Assembly (NCBI GenBank): GCA_964023205.1
Contig: OZ026844.1
Coordinates: 35,511,326 to 35,575,325, forward strand
DNA: 64,000 nt
From: Lutraria lutraria
Lineage: Eukaryota; Mollusca; Bivalvia; Venerida; Mactridae
Direction of reading: 5' to 3'
Part shown: piece by piece, positions 47,430 to 58,294 of the stretch
Numbering within the stretch: position 1 is the stretch's first letter
How the letters are laid out: every line of letters starts with the position of its first letter
The notes under the pieces: generated by a model
The model's input: the letters and a program-made list of their open reading frames with translations, nothing else
Told to the model about the DNA's origin: nothing
Databases searched by the model: none
Translations under genes and position numbers: made by a program

Positions 47430-48010
47430 AGCTATTGGCTCAGGATGAGCTTTTAGGATCGATGAAAGTCCGGCGTCCATCCACAAATAGTTTGTTTTCA
47501 CTCTAGCTTGCACCGTTCTTAGCCAATCTCCATCAAACTTGGTCACAATGTTTATACAATGTAAAAGAAATTATATATGTATACATCTTGGTCAAGACTT
47601 CAAGAGTTACATGCCCTTGAGTCTGAAAACTTTGCTATACTTCACTTGTTTACACTTCAGCGCCTTTATTTCTTCACCAACCCTAATCATATTTACAGTA
47701 AATATGTATGACCTAAAGGTCTCGCATGATTATTGGCGAAATCGGACCCGGACTTCCAGAGTAATACGCCCTTGATTTAGAAAAAATGCTATATTTTACC
47801 TTGTTTACATTGTGGAACCTTCATTTCTTCACCAATCCTAAGAATGTTTACAATGAATGTGTATAACCTAAAGGTCTTTGATGAGGGAATTGAACTAATA
47901 TTGCAGAGTTATGGGTCCTTGACTTAGAAAATTTGCTATATTTCAGATAGCACCTTCATCCTGCATCCATTATTCATGAAAATTGGAGTTTGTACATGCA
48001 CAGTAACACC
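47430..48010 (+). repeat. Modular interspersed repeat, about three 165-bp modules
   Basis: Modules share CTTCACCAA(C/T)CCTAA, AATGTGTATGACCTAAAGG, AGAGTTA(T/C)ATGCCCTTGA-like sequence and AATTTGCTATA. A further two modules lie at 49840-50110. Confidence 0.65.
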
Positions 48011-48088
48011 ATTTGTACCTTAACATTGAGGTTGTTTCAATCTATCGTATAACGAATTTTAACTAAGTTGGAGAAATTTGACAATTAC

Positions 48089-48545
48089 CCGGCTTATTAA
48101 ATTGGTACCAGATCCAACGACGCGAGAGTTTGTGAGTTCGAACCCAAATCACTGCTCGCGATTTTGTCTCAAGATCATTTATCATCCACATTGATTGGCA
48201 TGTTGACATAGTGTCCCCTTTGAAAACAGCATGATATAACTTGTTGATGAGAGATCATAGTTTAAGCCATGCTGTCCCCACTGCTTGTGAGGTCAAACAC
48301 TTTTAGTCTGTCTGTAGAACTCGTATGTTCACAGTGACCTTGTTGAGGTACGGATATGTAACCTCTCACTGATTGATGATAGTGGGTTCGAGTCCAGCTA
48401 TCGATCATGTCTCTATGTCAGAAAGTAGGTAGTTGCTTACAGAGGATGGGAGTCTAGTACTGGTTCTTCACAGGAACTATGATTAGGTGTCCGCCTCCTA
48501 TGACTGATTGTTGAAAAGGGGCTTAAAACTCGGATACACAATTTA
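48089..48545 (+). mobile_element. Two adjacent SINE-like repeats
   Basis: 48089-48310 has GAGAGTTTGTGAGTTCGAAC. 48320-48545 has GTGGGTTCGAGTCCAGC followed by TCTAGTACTGGTTCTTC and a GTTGAAAAGGGGCTTAAAAC tail. Both have tRNA-like heads. Confidence 0.5.
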
Positions 48546-48936
48546 ATGTTGCGACTTCATGAGCTATTGATCAATGCATTTGTGTCATTCACATGTCAAT
48601 AGAACGCATTTTCTTAACATATTTTTCATGTTTTATTATGTTGAATACGTCAAATTGCTGCAAGCGTCTTACTTAAATTCAAGCTTTTTAATTAATTAAC
48701 AGGAGTAAACATAGTAAATTTCATAAAATGAGTTGATATTGCAACATTTTAACATGTAAAATCGATATAATGTTCATCACGAATGTTAAATTCTATTAAT
48801 TTTAATTTGACACATAAGTTCATATTTCGATCATTACTGCTTCTGTATAATCAAAACCACATTGAATGTTTGAGAAAATTATATTTTCTAACTGAAACAT
48901 CTGACTATTCTTTCAAAAAAACGCCCAAATCATGTA

Positions 48937-49096
48937 CAATAAAGCCTCTCTAGAATCGCCCCGGCCCTCTATTAAGCAACAATCTCCCTTCAACAACAGC
49001 ATGCTTTTTCCCAACTGTATCATTTTACCTCCCTAGAGCAACAACGACACAAGTTTGCTTTACTCAGACGGGTGTAGCTTTGTAGAGGTTGTACTG
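48937..49096 (-). mobile_element. MITE family A, copy 4, degenerate
   Basis: 160 bp with a decayed left end (CAATAAAGCCTCTCTAGA) and an intact right end (GAGGTTGTACTG), flanked by TA. The body is diverged, suggesting an older copy. Orientation assigned by similarity to copy 2 and uncertain. Confidence 0.6.
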
Positions 49097-49293
49097 TACA
49101 TGTTTTTATTTTAACTTGTCCAAAGTTTTCAACAGAATACACAAACATTTCGCACGAGATTCTTGCTCAATACTCTGTTTCTGTTACACAGACATTGTGT
49201 AAGTTTTGAATGAAAATGTGGTCACGTGACTCGTAAAATTTGGTCATTTATACGATGAGGGACATGACTCTTTTCTTTTCTCTAACAAAGCAG

Positions 49294-49361
49294 AATGTTC
49301 AGGATAAGAAGTTGTTCCAAGATGTAGTCAATTTAGGATGTCACCACAAATATATGAACAG
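49294..49361 (+). other. Possible orphan exon
   Basis: A pyrimidine-rich stretch and CAAAGCAG precede a 68-nt open segment beginning Asn-Val-Gln-Asp-Lys-Lys, closed by donor GTAAAT. It could be a chance exon; no partner exon is seen. Confidence 0.2.
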
Positions 49362-49839
49362 GTAAATTTGTTTTATTGTCATATATTATAATAAGCTTTA
49401 ATTCACGTGAATGTTTCTCTTTCTAATATGATATTGTGATGTATTTCAAAGGTATGGGATACACGTGGTTTTATAATGTCTTATGAATACAGTACAATAA
49501 AGTTTCTCTTATATTACGAAGCTTTGCATTTTTGGTAATTTATTTAACTGAAATGCTGCTGAAAACATTGGGGGCTATGTTTGTTCGTTTGGATAATAAT
49601 TATAAACATTCATTATTTCTTATTCTGACGTATAATATTTGAATGAACATGAATAATACACTAGTCATATAGATCACGTGTTCTAGGCCTTCTAATGAAA
49701 GAGAAAACAATATGTTTCATAATTTATTTTACAAATTGAATTCATGATATAATGCAGGTATTTAGTATTGGTACATAAACCATGTCATTCTGATAAGCAC
49801 ACGGACGTGCATATATATATATACGTACCTTATAAAATT

Positions 49840-50110
49840 TGCTATATTTTAGCTCGTTTACACTCTAGGTAGCGCCTTCATTTATTCACCGATCCTAATC
49901 ATATTTAGAATGAATGTGTATGACCTTACGGTCTTGGACAAGTTCAGTTATGGGTGGAATCGGACTAGAACTTCAAGAGTTATGGGCCCTTGGATTAGAA
50001 AATTTGCTACGTCTTAGATTGTTTACAGTACTATACCTTCATTGCTGGTTTTGATCTCAAAATCTACGTAAAAATGGGTTATACGAGATGGAAACTATAT
50101 AATCTGGTCA
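49840..50110 (+). repeat. Second locus of the 165-bp modular repeat
   Basis: Contains TTCACCGATCCTAATCATAT, GAATGTGTATGACCTTACGG and AAGAGTTATGGGCCCTTGG, matching modules at 47640-47950. Confidence 0.6.
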
Positions 50111-50192
50111 TTAATTATAGTGACTTTGTTCTCAGGTGAGCGATCAAGGGCCATCTTGGCCGTCTTGTTTGTGAATACATACACAAAATGTA

Positions 50193-50334
50193 CCAGACCT
50201 GTGTTAGTGATCTCCCTGTGAATAAAGGCCATTCTTTTAAAAACTGTAATTTAATATTTAAGTACAAAATGACCCCCGAATAAAGTCCACATTTTGTCTT
50301 TCCCACGGTTGACCTTTGTTCAAAGGTTTGACGG
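50193..50334 (-). mobile_element. MITE family B, copy 8
   Basis: Starts CAGACCTGTGTTAG and ends AAAGGTTTGACGG, with TA flanks. The body is shorter than in other copies. Confidence 0.65.
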
Positions 50335-50756
50335 TACATAAGAAAAATTCCACAATCTGTGGATTGAGTACATACTAGGTATTTCACCTGCTGTAAACCA
50401 TGTTGTGGGTGCAGTTCAAATTTGCAATTAGAAAGATTTTGGAATTAGATGTTTAAATGATGATGTTGTTGGTTTAATAGTTACGGCTTCAATGATGATT
50501 ATTTTTATTTTCACGGACCTGTCAAGTTAGTGTCAACTAATGTGGACAGCTGTACAGAAAAGTCTCATATAAACCCATTCTTTAACTCAAATAAAATATT
50601 AAAATGATTGTTTGAAACATAAACTGTAGAAATAATATATATAGATAACAATTATAAGTAATATTAACCTAACCCTCCACCATAGTTTGAGCATTATTTG
50701 TAGTCATATGACTGTTTGTATTTAAGTGTCGGAGTTGTTAAAGTCCTGTTAGCTTT

Positions 50757-51073
50757 TTGCTATAAAAATATATGCAAAAAACAAACAATTGCTGATTTAA
50801 AACACTAATTTCGCTGTGAACTTTGCTTTTGTAAACTTGAAATATACAGAGCGCGTGACGTCCATTTATGCAGTGCGCATAATATTACTGCGGTAAAACA
50901 CACCTGTTCTTAATGATATTGAAAAAAATACGATAATGGTTTCGGAAACATTTTTTTCTTGCTATAAAGTAAGCACGGGAGGAAAAGGTCCCGGATTCCT
51001 CTGTTATGGGACAAATATAGAAACTACATTGTATTACGACCGATTATTTTAAATGCTTATATGGGACTTTAAG
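50757..51073 (+). repeat. Dispersed 360-bp repeat, copy 2
   Basis: Same ordered motifs as 9003-9361. The segment containing CCCAGGATAATAATTACTGA is missing here. Confidence 0.7.
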
Positions 51074-51361
51074 TATAGGTGTGTGAGGCAATATTTGTTG
51101 ATACATTGTACAATATTTACAGTTATGTAGTCAACAAACCAATAAGAAAATAAGCAAGGGAAAAAGTAGAATGCATATAGGATTCGTAAAGATGTGTCTT
51201 GGGTCTCTCTTTTTTCGTTAGTCATTGTTCATTCCACAAAGTAGAGATGTTGAACTTTATTCTGTGAAAAACTTGCGGATCTCATTTGTTTCCTCTACAA
51301 AGGAATGATAACATCTCAATGAGAAGTTTGTGAGACGACAAGTCACGCTACAGTCCACAAT

Positions 51362-52314
51362 TCATTCCATTGCTATCCATCCTGGTAAATAAAAGTCAGA
51401 GAAATCTTCACTGAACTGTTTACGAAGAAAACTATCATCCTTTATATAATGTTTATAGTAGACGGTCTCCCCTCCTGCCATCCATGCTCCCCACCAGCCA
51501 AAGGTCCCTACTGTCATAATGGTATGGTTACACATTCCTAGCACCGCTAAATCCACCTCTGGACTTTCATGTATAAATGATATATTTAGAAGATGCAGGT
51601 GTTGGCCATATTGCTCTATTGTCCATTTCATGTCATTTGTACAAAATATGAAAGTCGCTTTTTCGTAACGCTTCTGGAAATACTTCATTGCTTTATCTAT
51701 GTAAGATCGAGGAGGGACGTTATAACCGGATAAATGTGTTTTGTTGTTCGTCTTTCTGTTTAACATATCACCTCTGCGAATATGTATACCAATATAGGTT
51801 GCATTCTTTCGAAAATATTTTGTTTTTTCTGTCGCGTTCATGAACACTTCTGCTGCATAATTCGAGATTTGTTTGTTGAATTTGAATTCTTGGAGAATGT
51901 CTTTTTCGTATTGTTGAAAATATTTCCAGGATTGAAGAAAATAATGTAACTTAGTTAGATTCTTTGTTATATTCAACATATTTGGATCATAAGCACAGTT
52001 TTTTTTCTCGAATTTATTGAATGCCTGTTGACAGTAGGTTTTATTTGACACTTTCTGGCTCGAAATGTTGAAGATTTGCGATATACTGTCATGTATGCTG
52101 ACGCGTAATGTTGCGTTGTTCTGTTTGGCAATACCATAAGCAGACGCATATTGGAACATTTGGTTACCTAGACGACCTAAAAAACTCACACATAAGATTC
52201 GTCTGTTTGATGGATAGATATACGCTGATTGGTTTGCATTTATGCCTTCAAGTTCGAACCTTGGAACAGGTTGTAAATTGTTCATGTCTGGTTTGGTTAG
52301 TGGCAATATGTTGT
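51362..52314 (-). CDS. GT11 alpha-1,2-fucosyltransferase-like protein, main exon
   Basis: The exon encodes about 317 residues ending at the stop 51364-51362. GT11 hallmarks are present: GRLGNQMFQYAS near the start of the catalytic domain, the donor-binding HIRRGD motif (about 175-180 from the TTG codon at 52306), and TVGTFGWWGAW with a following MAGG near the C-terminus. Numerous Asn-X-Ser/Thr sites fit a Golgi-lumen enzyme that transfers L-fucose from GDP-fucose to galactose. The first in-frame ATG in this exon is at 52285. Upstream, a strong acceptor (pyrimidine tract ending CACAG at 52319-52315) predicts that the exon begins at 52314 in a phase accepting one base from an earlier exon. In-frame TAG at 52339-52337 limits the frame. 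No membrane anchor is in frame, unlike typical family members. Confidence 0.85.
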
Positions 52315-52369
52315 CTGTGAAAAGCAGAAGGCCAGCTACCAGAATAATTGTTCCTGATAAGTATCGATC
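52315..52369 (-). other. Hydrophobic reading frame next to the fucosyltransferase exon, off by one base
   Basis: Between an alternative acceptor (TTTCAG, 52375-52370) and the catalytic frame, one frame encodes Arg-Tyr-Leu-Ser-Gly followed by a run rich in Ile, Leu and Val, which looks like a type II signal anchor. It is one base out of register with the catalytic frame after a run of five T (52324-52320 on the minus strand). This may be a one-base frameshift, or simply the pyrimidine tract of the acceptor at 52315, which naturally reads as Leu/Phe-rich. Confidence 0.45.
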
Positions 52370-55115
52370 TGAAATTTACAAACATGCATTTTGTACATTA
52401 ATTGAGTCCGAATTATAAAATGTGTAACAGAAGGTTAAAAATACATTCTACAAACTAAAAAAATAGAAAAATCCTTGGCGCTGATTTGATAAGAACGCGG
52501 GGTGATCACTGATAAATGATATTACGAATTAGACATTTTATTTGCATGTATAATAGTCTGTGTTTACTATAGATGAATGTACAAATTTATGTCAGTGCTA
52601 AATGTGCCGGTCTTGTCAGACAAATTAAATGCGAAGAAAATTCCTGTCATAAATAATTACCGGAAGTATTTCATCAATGGGGACATTTTGTCTTATTATT
52701 ATTATTATTATTAATGCCGAACGGGGACATCAGTCTCAATACTAAACATAAAATTTAGCACTTTTGCTCATTTTACTCAAAGTTTCTATTCCCCTGGCAC
52801 ACATACCCATAAAATGTCTAATTCTGACCCTGTCCTCATTTCGACGCTCATTACGCTCGAATGATTTAATCTATGGATTACATGTTGCACCCATGATAAT
52901 CTGGTACATGTATCTTTGAAAATAACCAAAATTCATATCTTATATATGTAATCCAAAATCGACGATAATGCCATACAAAACAAAAAGTGATCCTTATCAA
53001 ATTTTGAGTAGTATATATTAAATCGCTGGAATGAGGACAAATACAATTGAATAACTTGGCAATGTGTTGTAAGTATAAACTGACTGATACGTAATCAATA
53101 TTTTTACAACCGTGCAATAGTAGTTATATTGCACCAGTAAGCATTTGGTATTGACATCACATTGTATAATGTTTGTAAGCCGCATATTTAATGAAAATCT
53201 GCCTAGAATTGGTGTCTGTTAAATGCTGTTTATCAACAATATTTCATATCTATCATGTGACACTAGTCGGTTCATCTAACAAGTCTTCCTGGATGGTATT
53301 CTAACTAGTTCTAACATATCATATTCCACAAGGAACCGGCTACATCTCCAAATGTGGAGAAATGTCGACATAGTGTTGTCAAAAGTTTCATGGTAGGGTA
53401 TGTCTAGCCATGACCATGCAGGGCTCGTATTCACAAATGTTCTTTAAGTTTTCCGTGTTAAGAATTTTCTTTCATGATCTTAAATTTTGACTTAGACAAA
53501 AGACATTTCTTATTTTTCATTTTAGATTTCTTATTTAGCGTAAATTTAGACGGCATTGTTCTAAGTTTGAAAAAGAATCTTAATTTTGAAAATGTACTGT
53601 TGTCAGGGGATTTCCACGGAATTCCCATACGCCATAAATTACGCCTGCCTTTAAATACCCTATCGTACATTTTGTGAAATTTTACGGCTACGTTTGGTAC
53701 TTTTCCAACCACAAAATTGTACAAACAGGGTCACTGTTATGAAATTGGTCATGGCCAGCATTGTCAACAGTTAAACTACTAGTAATATGTTTGATATTAT
53801 GTAATTTTATGAAGTATGCAGTAATTCCGTAAAGTTCAGCAACAGTATCAAAAATACAAATATGCAATATGAGAGCGTCAGGACTCGAGTAGCATTGATC
53901 ACTCATGCTTTCAATTGACTCTTATTTTAAAATATACATGTATGTATCTTATTTACTGTCTGGCTGGTATATTTCTGCTTATCATATCATAATGCACATA
54001 TACATGTAGTTATAATATTTAATTTTAAAAGCATGTGAATGTATCATCCAAAATTGGACATTAACTGTTAATAACAAAAACATCTTTCAATCGGGCAACA
54101 TTTATTTCGAATTCATACAAACGCTTGTTATAAAGATTACTGATATCATTGACTTCTTTGAATTCATATTGTCAAGGATACAATTGCATGTTTAATGGTA
54201 GTTTTAAAGTAGCTTAATTATACCTGTATTATACTCTATTCAACAAACTGCACAAAAGAATACTTGAAGTTATAATTGATGGTATACTGGGTATCTGTAT
54301 GCATGTGTTTACTTTATTACAATATGGAAATTCACAACATCACAATAAGTACTGGTATTCGTCTTTACTAATGTCACCATGAATTGTTTCATTTGAGTCC
54401 TAAAAAGAATCTGTAAATACAAAGTACATCATTTCAATTCATAGCATGTCTTTGTTATTTATACATGTTTACAAATACATGAGAAATATCTAAAATAATG
54501 GAAATTTAAGTATCTCTATAATTTTATATAGAAATGAGCATAACTTAATGATTTATATGCAAGGATAAAACACACTTTCAGTTAATTGTAATAAAAGATT
54601 AAGTTTATGCAAAGTTTAATTTTTCAGTAAATTGTTAAAAAACAAAGAATGAAAATTATGATACCTTATAAATTGTTGTATGTTTGATGTCAACCTCACA
54701 TGTGTTGATTCATTCTGTAAGTCATGATAGAATCTGTAATCAACAATAGAATTTATATCAAATTAGATACTAGTATAGCAAATCAGCAATTATTTTCACA
54801 ACCTTCTTATTTTGGTTTCTATCTTGATGATATTCATACTAGTACTAATTTATGCAGATTGATGTCCAATAGTAAACCGGGCTTTTTCCACACATGTATT
54901 CAAATTAGTTGGAATGAATAAATTCAGAAATTGATGCTGAGTTATTTATGAAGAATAAAAAATGACTTAAATAACAAAATATATATAAATGATATTTGGT
55001 TTAATGCTATTTCAGTTCAGTTTGCACAATCCATGTATGACAGTCGACTTGAACCAATATCAATAAAAACTCGTACAATATCCACGGCATGCGCAACTAG
55101 TCAAATAACACTTAC
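52370..55115 (-). other. Predicted first intron of the fucosyltransferase-like gene
   Basis: Contains a TTA microsatellite (about 52697-52713) and the reversed SINE body at 53262-53420. The remainder (about 53430-55080) is AT-rich with nothing recognisable. Confidence 0.4.
53262..53420 (-). mobile_element. SINE-like body, reversed
   Basis: The reverse complement shows GCCGGTTCCTTGTGGAAT, GAACTAGTTAGAATACC and CCAGGAAGACTTG, matching the body at 19748-19995. It lies in the predicted intron of the fucosyltransferase-like gene. Confidence 0.55.
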
Positions 55116-55134
55116 TTGTTAAAAGTTCTGTCAT
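55116..55134 (-). CDS. Candidate first coding exon of the fucosyltransferase-like gene
   Basis: The minus strand reads ATG and encodes Met-Thr-Glu-Leu-Leu-Thr plus one base, then a good donor GTAAGTG at 55115. Its phase fits both possible acceptors of the main exon (52369 or 52314), giving an Asn at the junction. The predicted intron is 2.7 kb. Such a short exon is easily matched by chance, so the assignment rests on donor quality and phase only. Confidence 0.4.
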
Positions 55135-55921
55135 TAAGTCCAGTGAACAACATCTTGGGCTCTCGGCAATAGATTTCAAGAACCGAAGGTCTACATTCTG
55201 CTGAATCTTTGCAAATCTTGTGATGGCAAATGAACCTTTTCACAATGTTTATAAGCGAAATTGACACGTTATTTTGACAGCTGTTCCATCCAAGACCAAG
55301 TCAAAATAACAGAGTTAACGACAGAAATTCACAGTTTTAAAAGTTCATAATCCAAGAAATAAACCGATTAGAATCCGTTTTCTTCAGATAGTTCGACGGA
55401 GCATCCATTTTCCATGTATAATTATAGTTTTGCTATTTTAAAAATTTAAAGCTTTTTTAACAAAATGCTATGAACGAAATTATTTTACTTACATTTTAAT
55501 AAATTGTGTATGATCCATCCAATCAGATGAATGCTGGAACAATAATTCTTAGATAGACAGTTCAATTTCTTTTTAAAGTCCATGGTTATATATCTTGGGT
55601 AGGAAAGTTTGTTGTTTTCTTTATGATACAATGAGGCGACAGTAAATGAGAGAAGTAAACTAAAATATCCGGAAGAAGTGGGGGTTTTTATGATACAATG
55701 AGGCGACAGTAAATGAAAGAAGCAGAAAGAATGGTGTTGTGTATAATCGAATGATTATATTACTTGTTAACAAGAATTAGTTTCAGATAAACCAAAGAAA
55801 GTAACACTACTGTGACAAACAGTCAGTAATTAAATTTTAATGAATTAAAACTTTTTCATCACTCATCTAGTCAGTATTGTTCATATAGTAAATAAACTTG
55901 TTCGCCTTTATTTATCGGCTG

Positions 55922-56195
55922 TTTTACTGTCCTGTCTGGTATAAAGCACTGATTCACTTACTGTCCTGCCTGGTATAAAGCACTGATTCACTTACTGTCC
56001 TGCCTGGTATAAAGCACTGATTCACTTACTGTCCTGTCTGGTATAAAGCACTGATTCACTTACTGTCCTGCCTGGTATAAAGCACTGATTCACTTACTGT
56101 CCTGCCTGGTATAAAGCACTGATTCACTTACTGTCCTGCCTGGTATAAAGCACTGATTCACTTACTGTCCTGCCTGGTATAAAGCACTGATTCAC
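55922..56195 (+). repeat. 34-bp minisatellite
   Basis: Eight units with TACTGTCCTGCCTGGTATAA and AGCACTGATTCACT. Units differ almost only at CTGCCT/CTGTCT. Confidence 0.95.
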
Positions 56196-56224
56196 ACCTC
56201 GCCCTTTTCCCTGTGATTTTCTAG

Positions 56225-56375
56225 ACACAGTACTTGGCTCGGTAATTGGGATGGGGACACTGAAAATCGTCCCTGAGGAATTCAAAAGGCATAACCAAGA
56301 ATCGAACCCACCACCTTTCATATAGAAGTTGACCATGTTACCACTCGACCACCAATCATCCCTCACATTGATAAC
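56225..56375 (-). mobile_element. tRNA-headed SINE-like repeat, reversed
   Basis: On the minus strand GGTGGTCGAGTGGTAACATG (box A-like) precedes GGTGGGTTCGATTCTTGG (box B-like). Confidence 0.5.
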
Positions 56376-56602
56376 CTAGTATTAGATACATAAGCTATAT
56401 AGTTAGTACCGTACATATATTATATATACATCTGTATTACCTAGTAAGTATACTGTACACTGATGGAGGGTTAAGATAGAAAGTAACGATTGCTGCGAGA
56501 TGATACTATCCAAATTACCAAGAATTGGTCGACTTATGTCGAGTGTGGCTCTCTGATATAAATGGGTTGGATGTCAGGTCAAATCAAGTTTCACCAATTT
56601 AT

Positions 56603-57281
56603 ACGGGGAAGTCAAAGACCGGGGCCCGCGAAGCGGGTCCCGGGCTTTGGCCTTGCCCGGCTATAGACAATGCGTACGTTAGAAAAGGTTCAATGTGAAT
56701 TAAAACAATTTCAAATGTGATTACCTATCGCCGAAAATCTCATTTCCAAATCATGGGGGCCGCCATTTTGTTTGTAACAACTAATACGGGGAAGTCAAAG
56801 ACCGGGGCCCGCGAAGCGGGTCCCGGGCTTTGGCCTTGCCCGGCTATAGACAATGCGTACGTGAGAAAAGGTTCAATGTGAATTAAAACAATTTCAAATG
56901 TATTACCTATCGCCGAAAATCTCATTTCCAAATCATTGAATGGAGGCCGCCATTTTGGCCGCCATTTTGTTTGTAACAACTAAATTCTCGTTCTCGTGTT
57001 GGAATATTTTTTTACATCGTAATATAATTACTCACTTATATTTATGTTTTCCTATCTGTTTACAAGAAATAGAAAGCAAACTATTCGAAGTTTTTTAAAA
57101 AAGAAGCTTTATTTTAAAAATACAAACGCTTTTGGTAAACTTTGTGAAAAGCGTCTGCTTAAAGTTTTGCGCACAAACGCTTGACAGGAAATAGAATGAC
57201 GTCACTTTTTGTTTACGCAAGGTGCTCGACCAATCTCTACCTAGAGTTGTCGTTCCTTTCCAATAGACTCGACTTCCCCGT
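56603..57281. mobile_element. Inverted-repeat element with a duplicated, hairpin-bearing left end
   Basis: ACGGGGAAGTC occurs at 56603 and 56786, and its exact reverse complement GACTTCCCCGT is at 57271-57281. The two left segments (about 183 and 200 bp) are nearly identical. Each has a GC hairpin (GGGGCCCGC, loop GAA, GCGGGTCCC, one G-T pair) and the motif GGCCGCCATTTTG. No transposase ORF. Confidence 0.6.
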
Positions 57282-57564
57282 TCCATAGGCTTAGCCTATT
57301 TTCATATTAGATTTAAGTAAGCACACTGAATAAAGTGCATTGCAAGTGATTTGAAACAAATATTACATTTGATTGGTTTAATCCAATATCGCACGTGATT
57401 TTCTTTTTTTTAACAACGACAACTACTCTGTATGTATGTATATAAATCCTTGCTCTATGTGTAGCCATGTGTCTGTTGTTGAGGGGTGTATGCTAGTAAA
57501 GGTTTGTCTTTATTTAGTCAAAAAATGTTTTATTTTGTAGCTTGGTTTGACTGTCAGAACTTGG

Positions 57565-58070
57565 AAAATGCACCGTAACAGTGTCTTCCCATGATGCACC
57601 TGTGTTGGTGTCTTCCCATGATGCACCTATGTTGGTGTCTTCCCATGATGCACCTGTGATAGTGTCTTCCCATGATGCACCTGTGTTGGTGTCTTCCCAT
57701 GATGCACCAGTGGTAGTGTCTTCCTGTGATAGTGTCTTCCCATGATGCTTGTGTGATTGTGTCTTCCTGTGATAGTGTCTTCCTGTGATTGTGTCTTCCT
57801 TGTGTCTTCCTATGATAGTGTCTTCCTGTGATAGTGTCTTCCCATGATGCACCTTTGATTGTGTCTTCCCATGATGCTCACGTGACAGTGTCTTCCCATT
57901 GTGCTCTTGCGATATTGTCTTCCCATGATGCTCACGTGAACGTGCCTTCCCATGATGCTCACGTGACAGTGCCTTCCCATGATGCTCTTGCGATATTGTC
58001 TTCCCATGATGCTCCTGTAATTGTGTCGACCCATGATGCTCATGTGACAGTGTCTTCCAGATCAAGCCAG
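57565..58070 (+). repeat. 27-bp minisatellite ending at a donor-like sequence
   Basis: About 18 units based on GTGTCTTCCCATGATGC, with truncated units at 57720-57840. The array is followed by CCAGAGG and GTATGTA at 58074. Nine-codon periodicity gives open frames on both strands, but stops interrupt the array and no gene is called. Confidence 0.9.
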
Positions 58071-58294
58071 AGGGTATGTACAATTGTACGGGTTATCTTT
58101 GTTAACTTCGCTTATCTGTTCACCTTTGTGTTTTAAAAAAGACCACATGATTGTTAAAATTATGTACAATGTGTTAGTATGTGTGTGGTAAAAAACTAGA
58201 AATTCAGTCATCCAATGATTTTCATAATGTAAGTTTATTTAATGGTTCTTAATCTATGATATTAGTTAATTGAAAAAATGTTGGTTTTATAATA

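Noticed and set aside
57514..58083. Protein of His/Gly/Lys/Thr-rich nonapeptide repeats on the minus strand
   Set aside because: It follows from the 27-bp periodicity. There are no flanking exons, and the array has truncated units.
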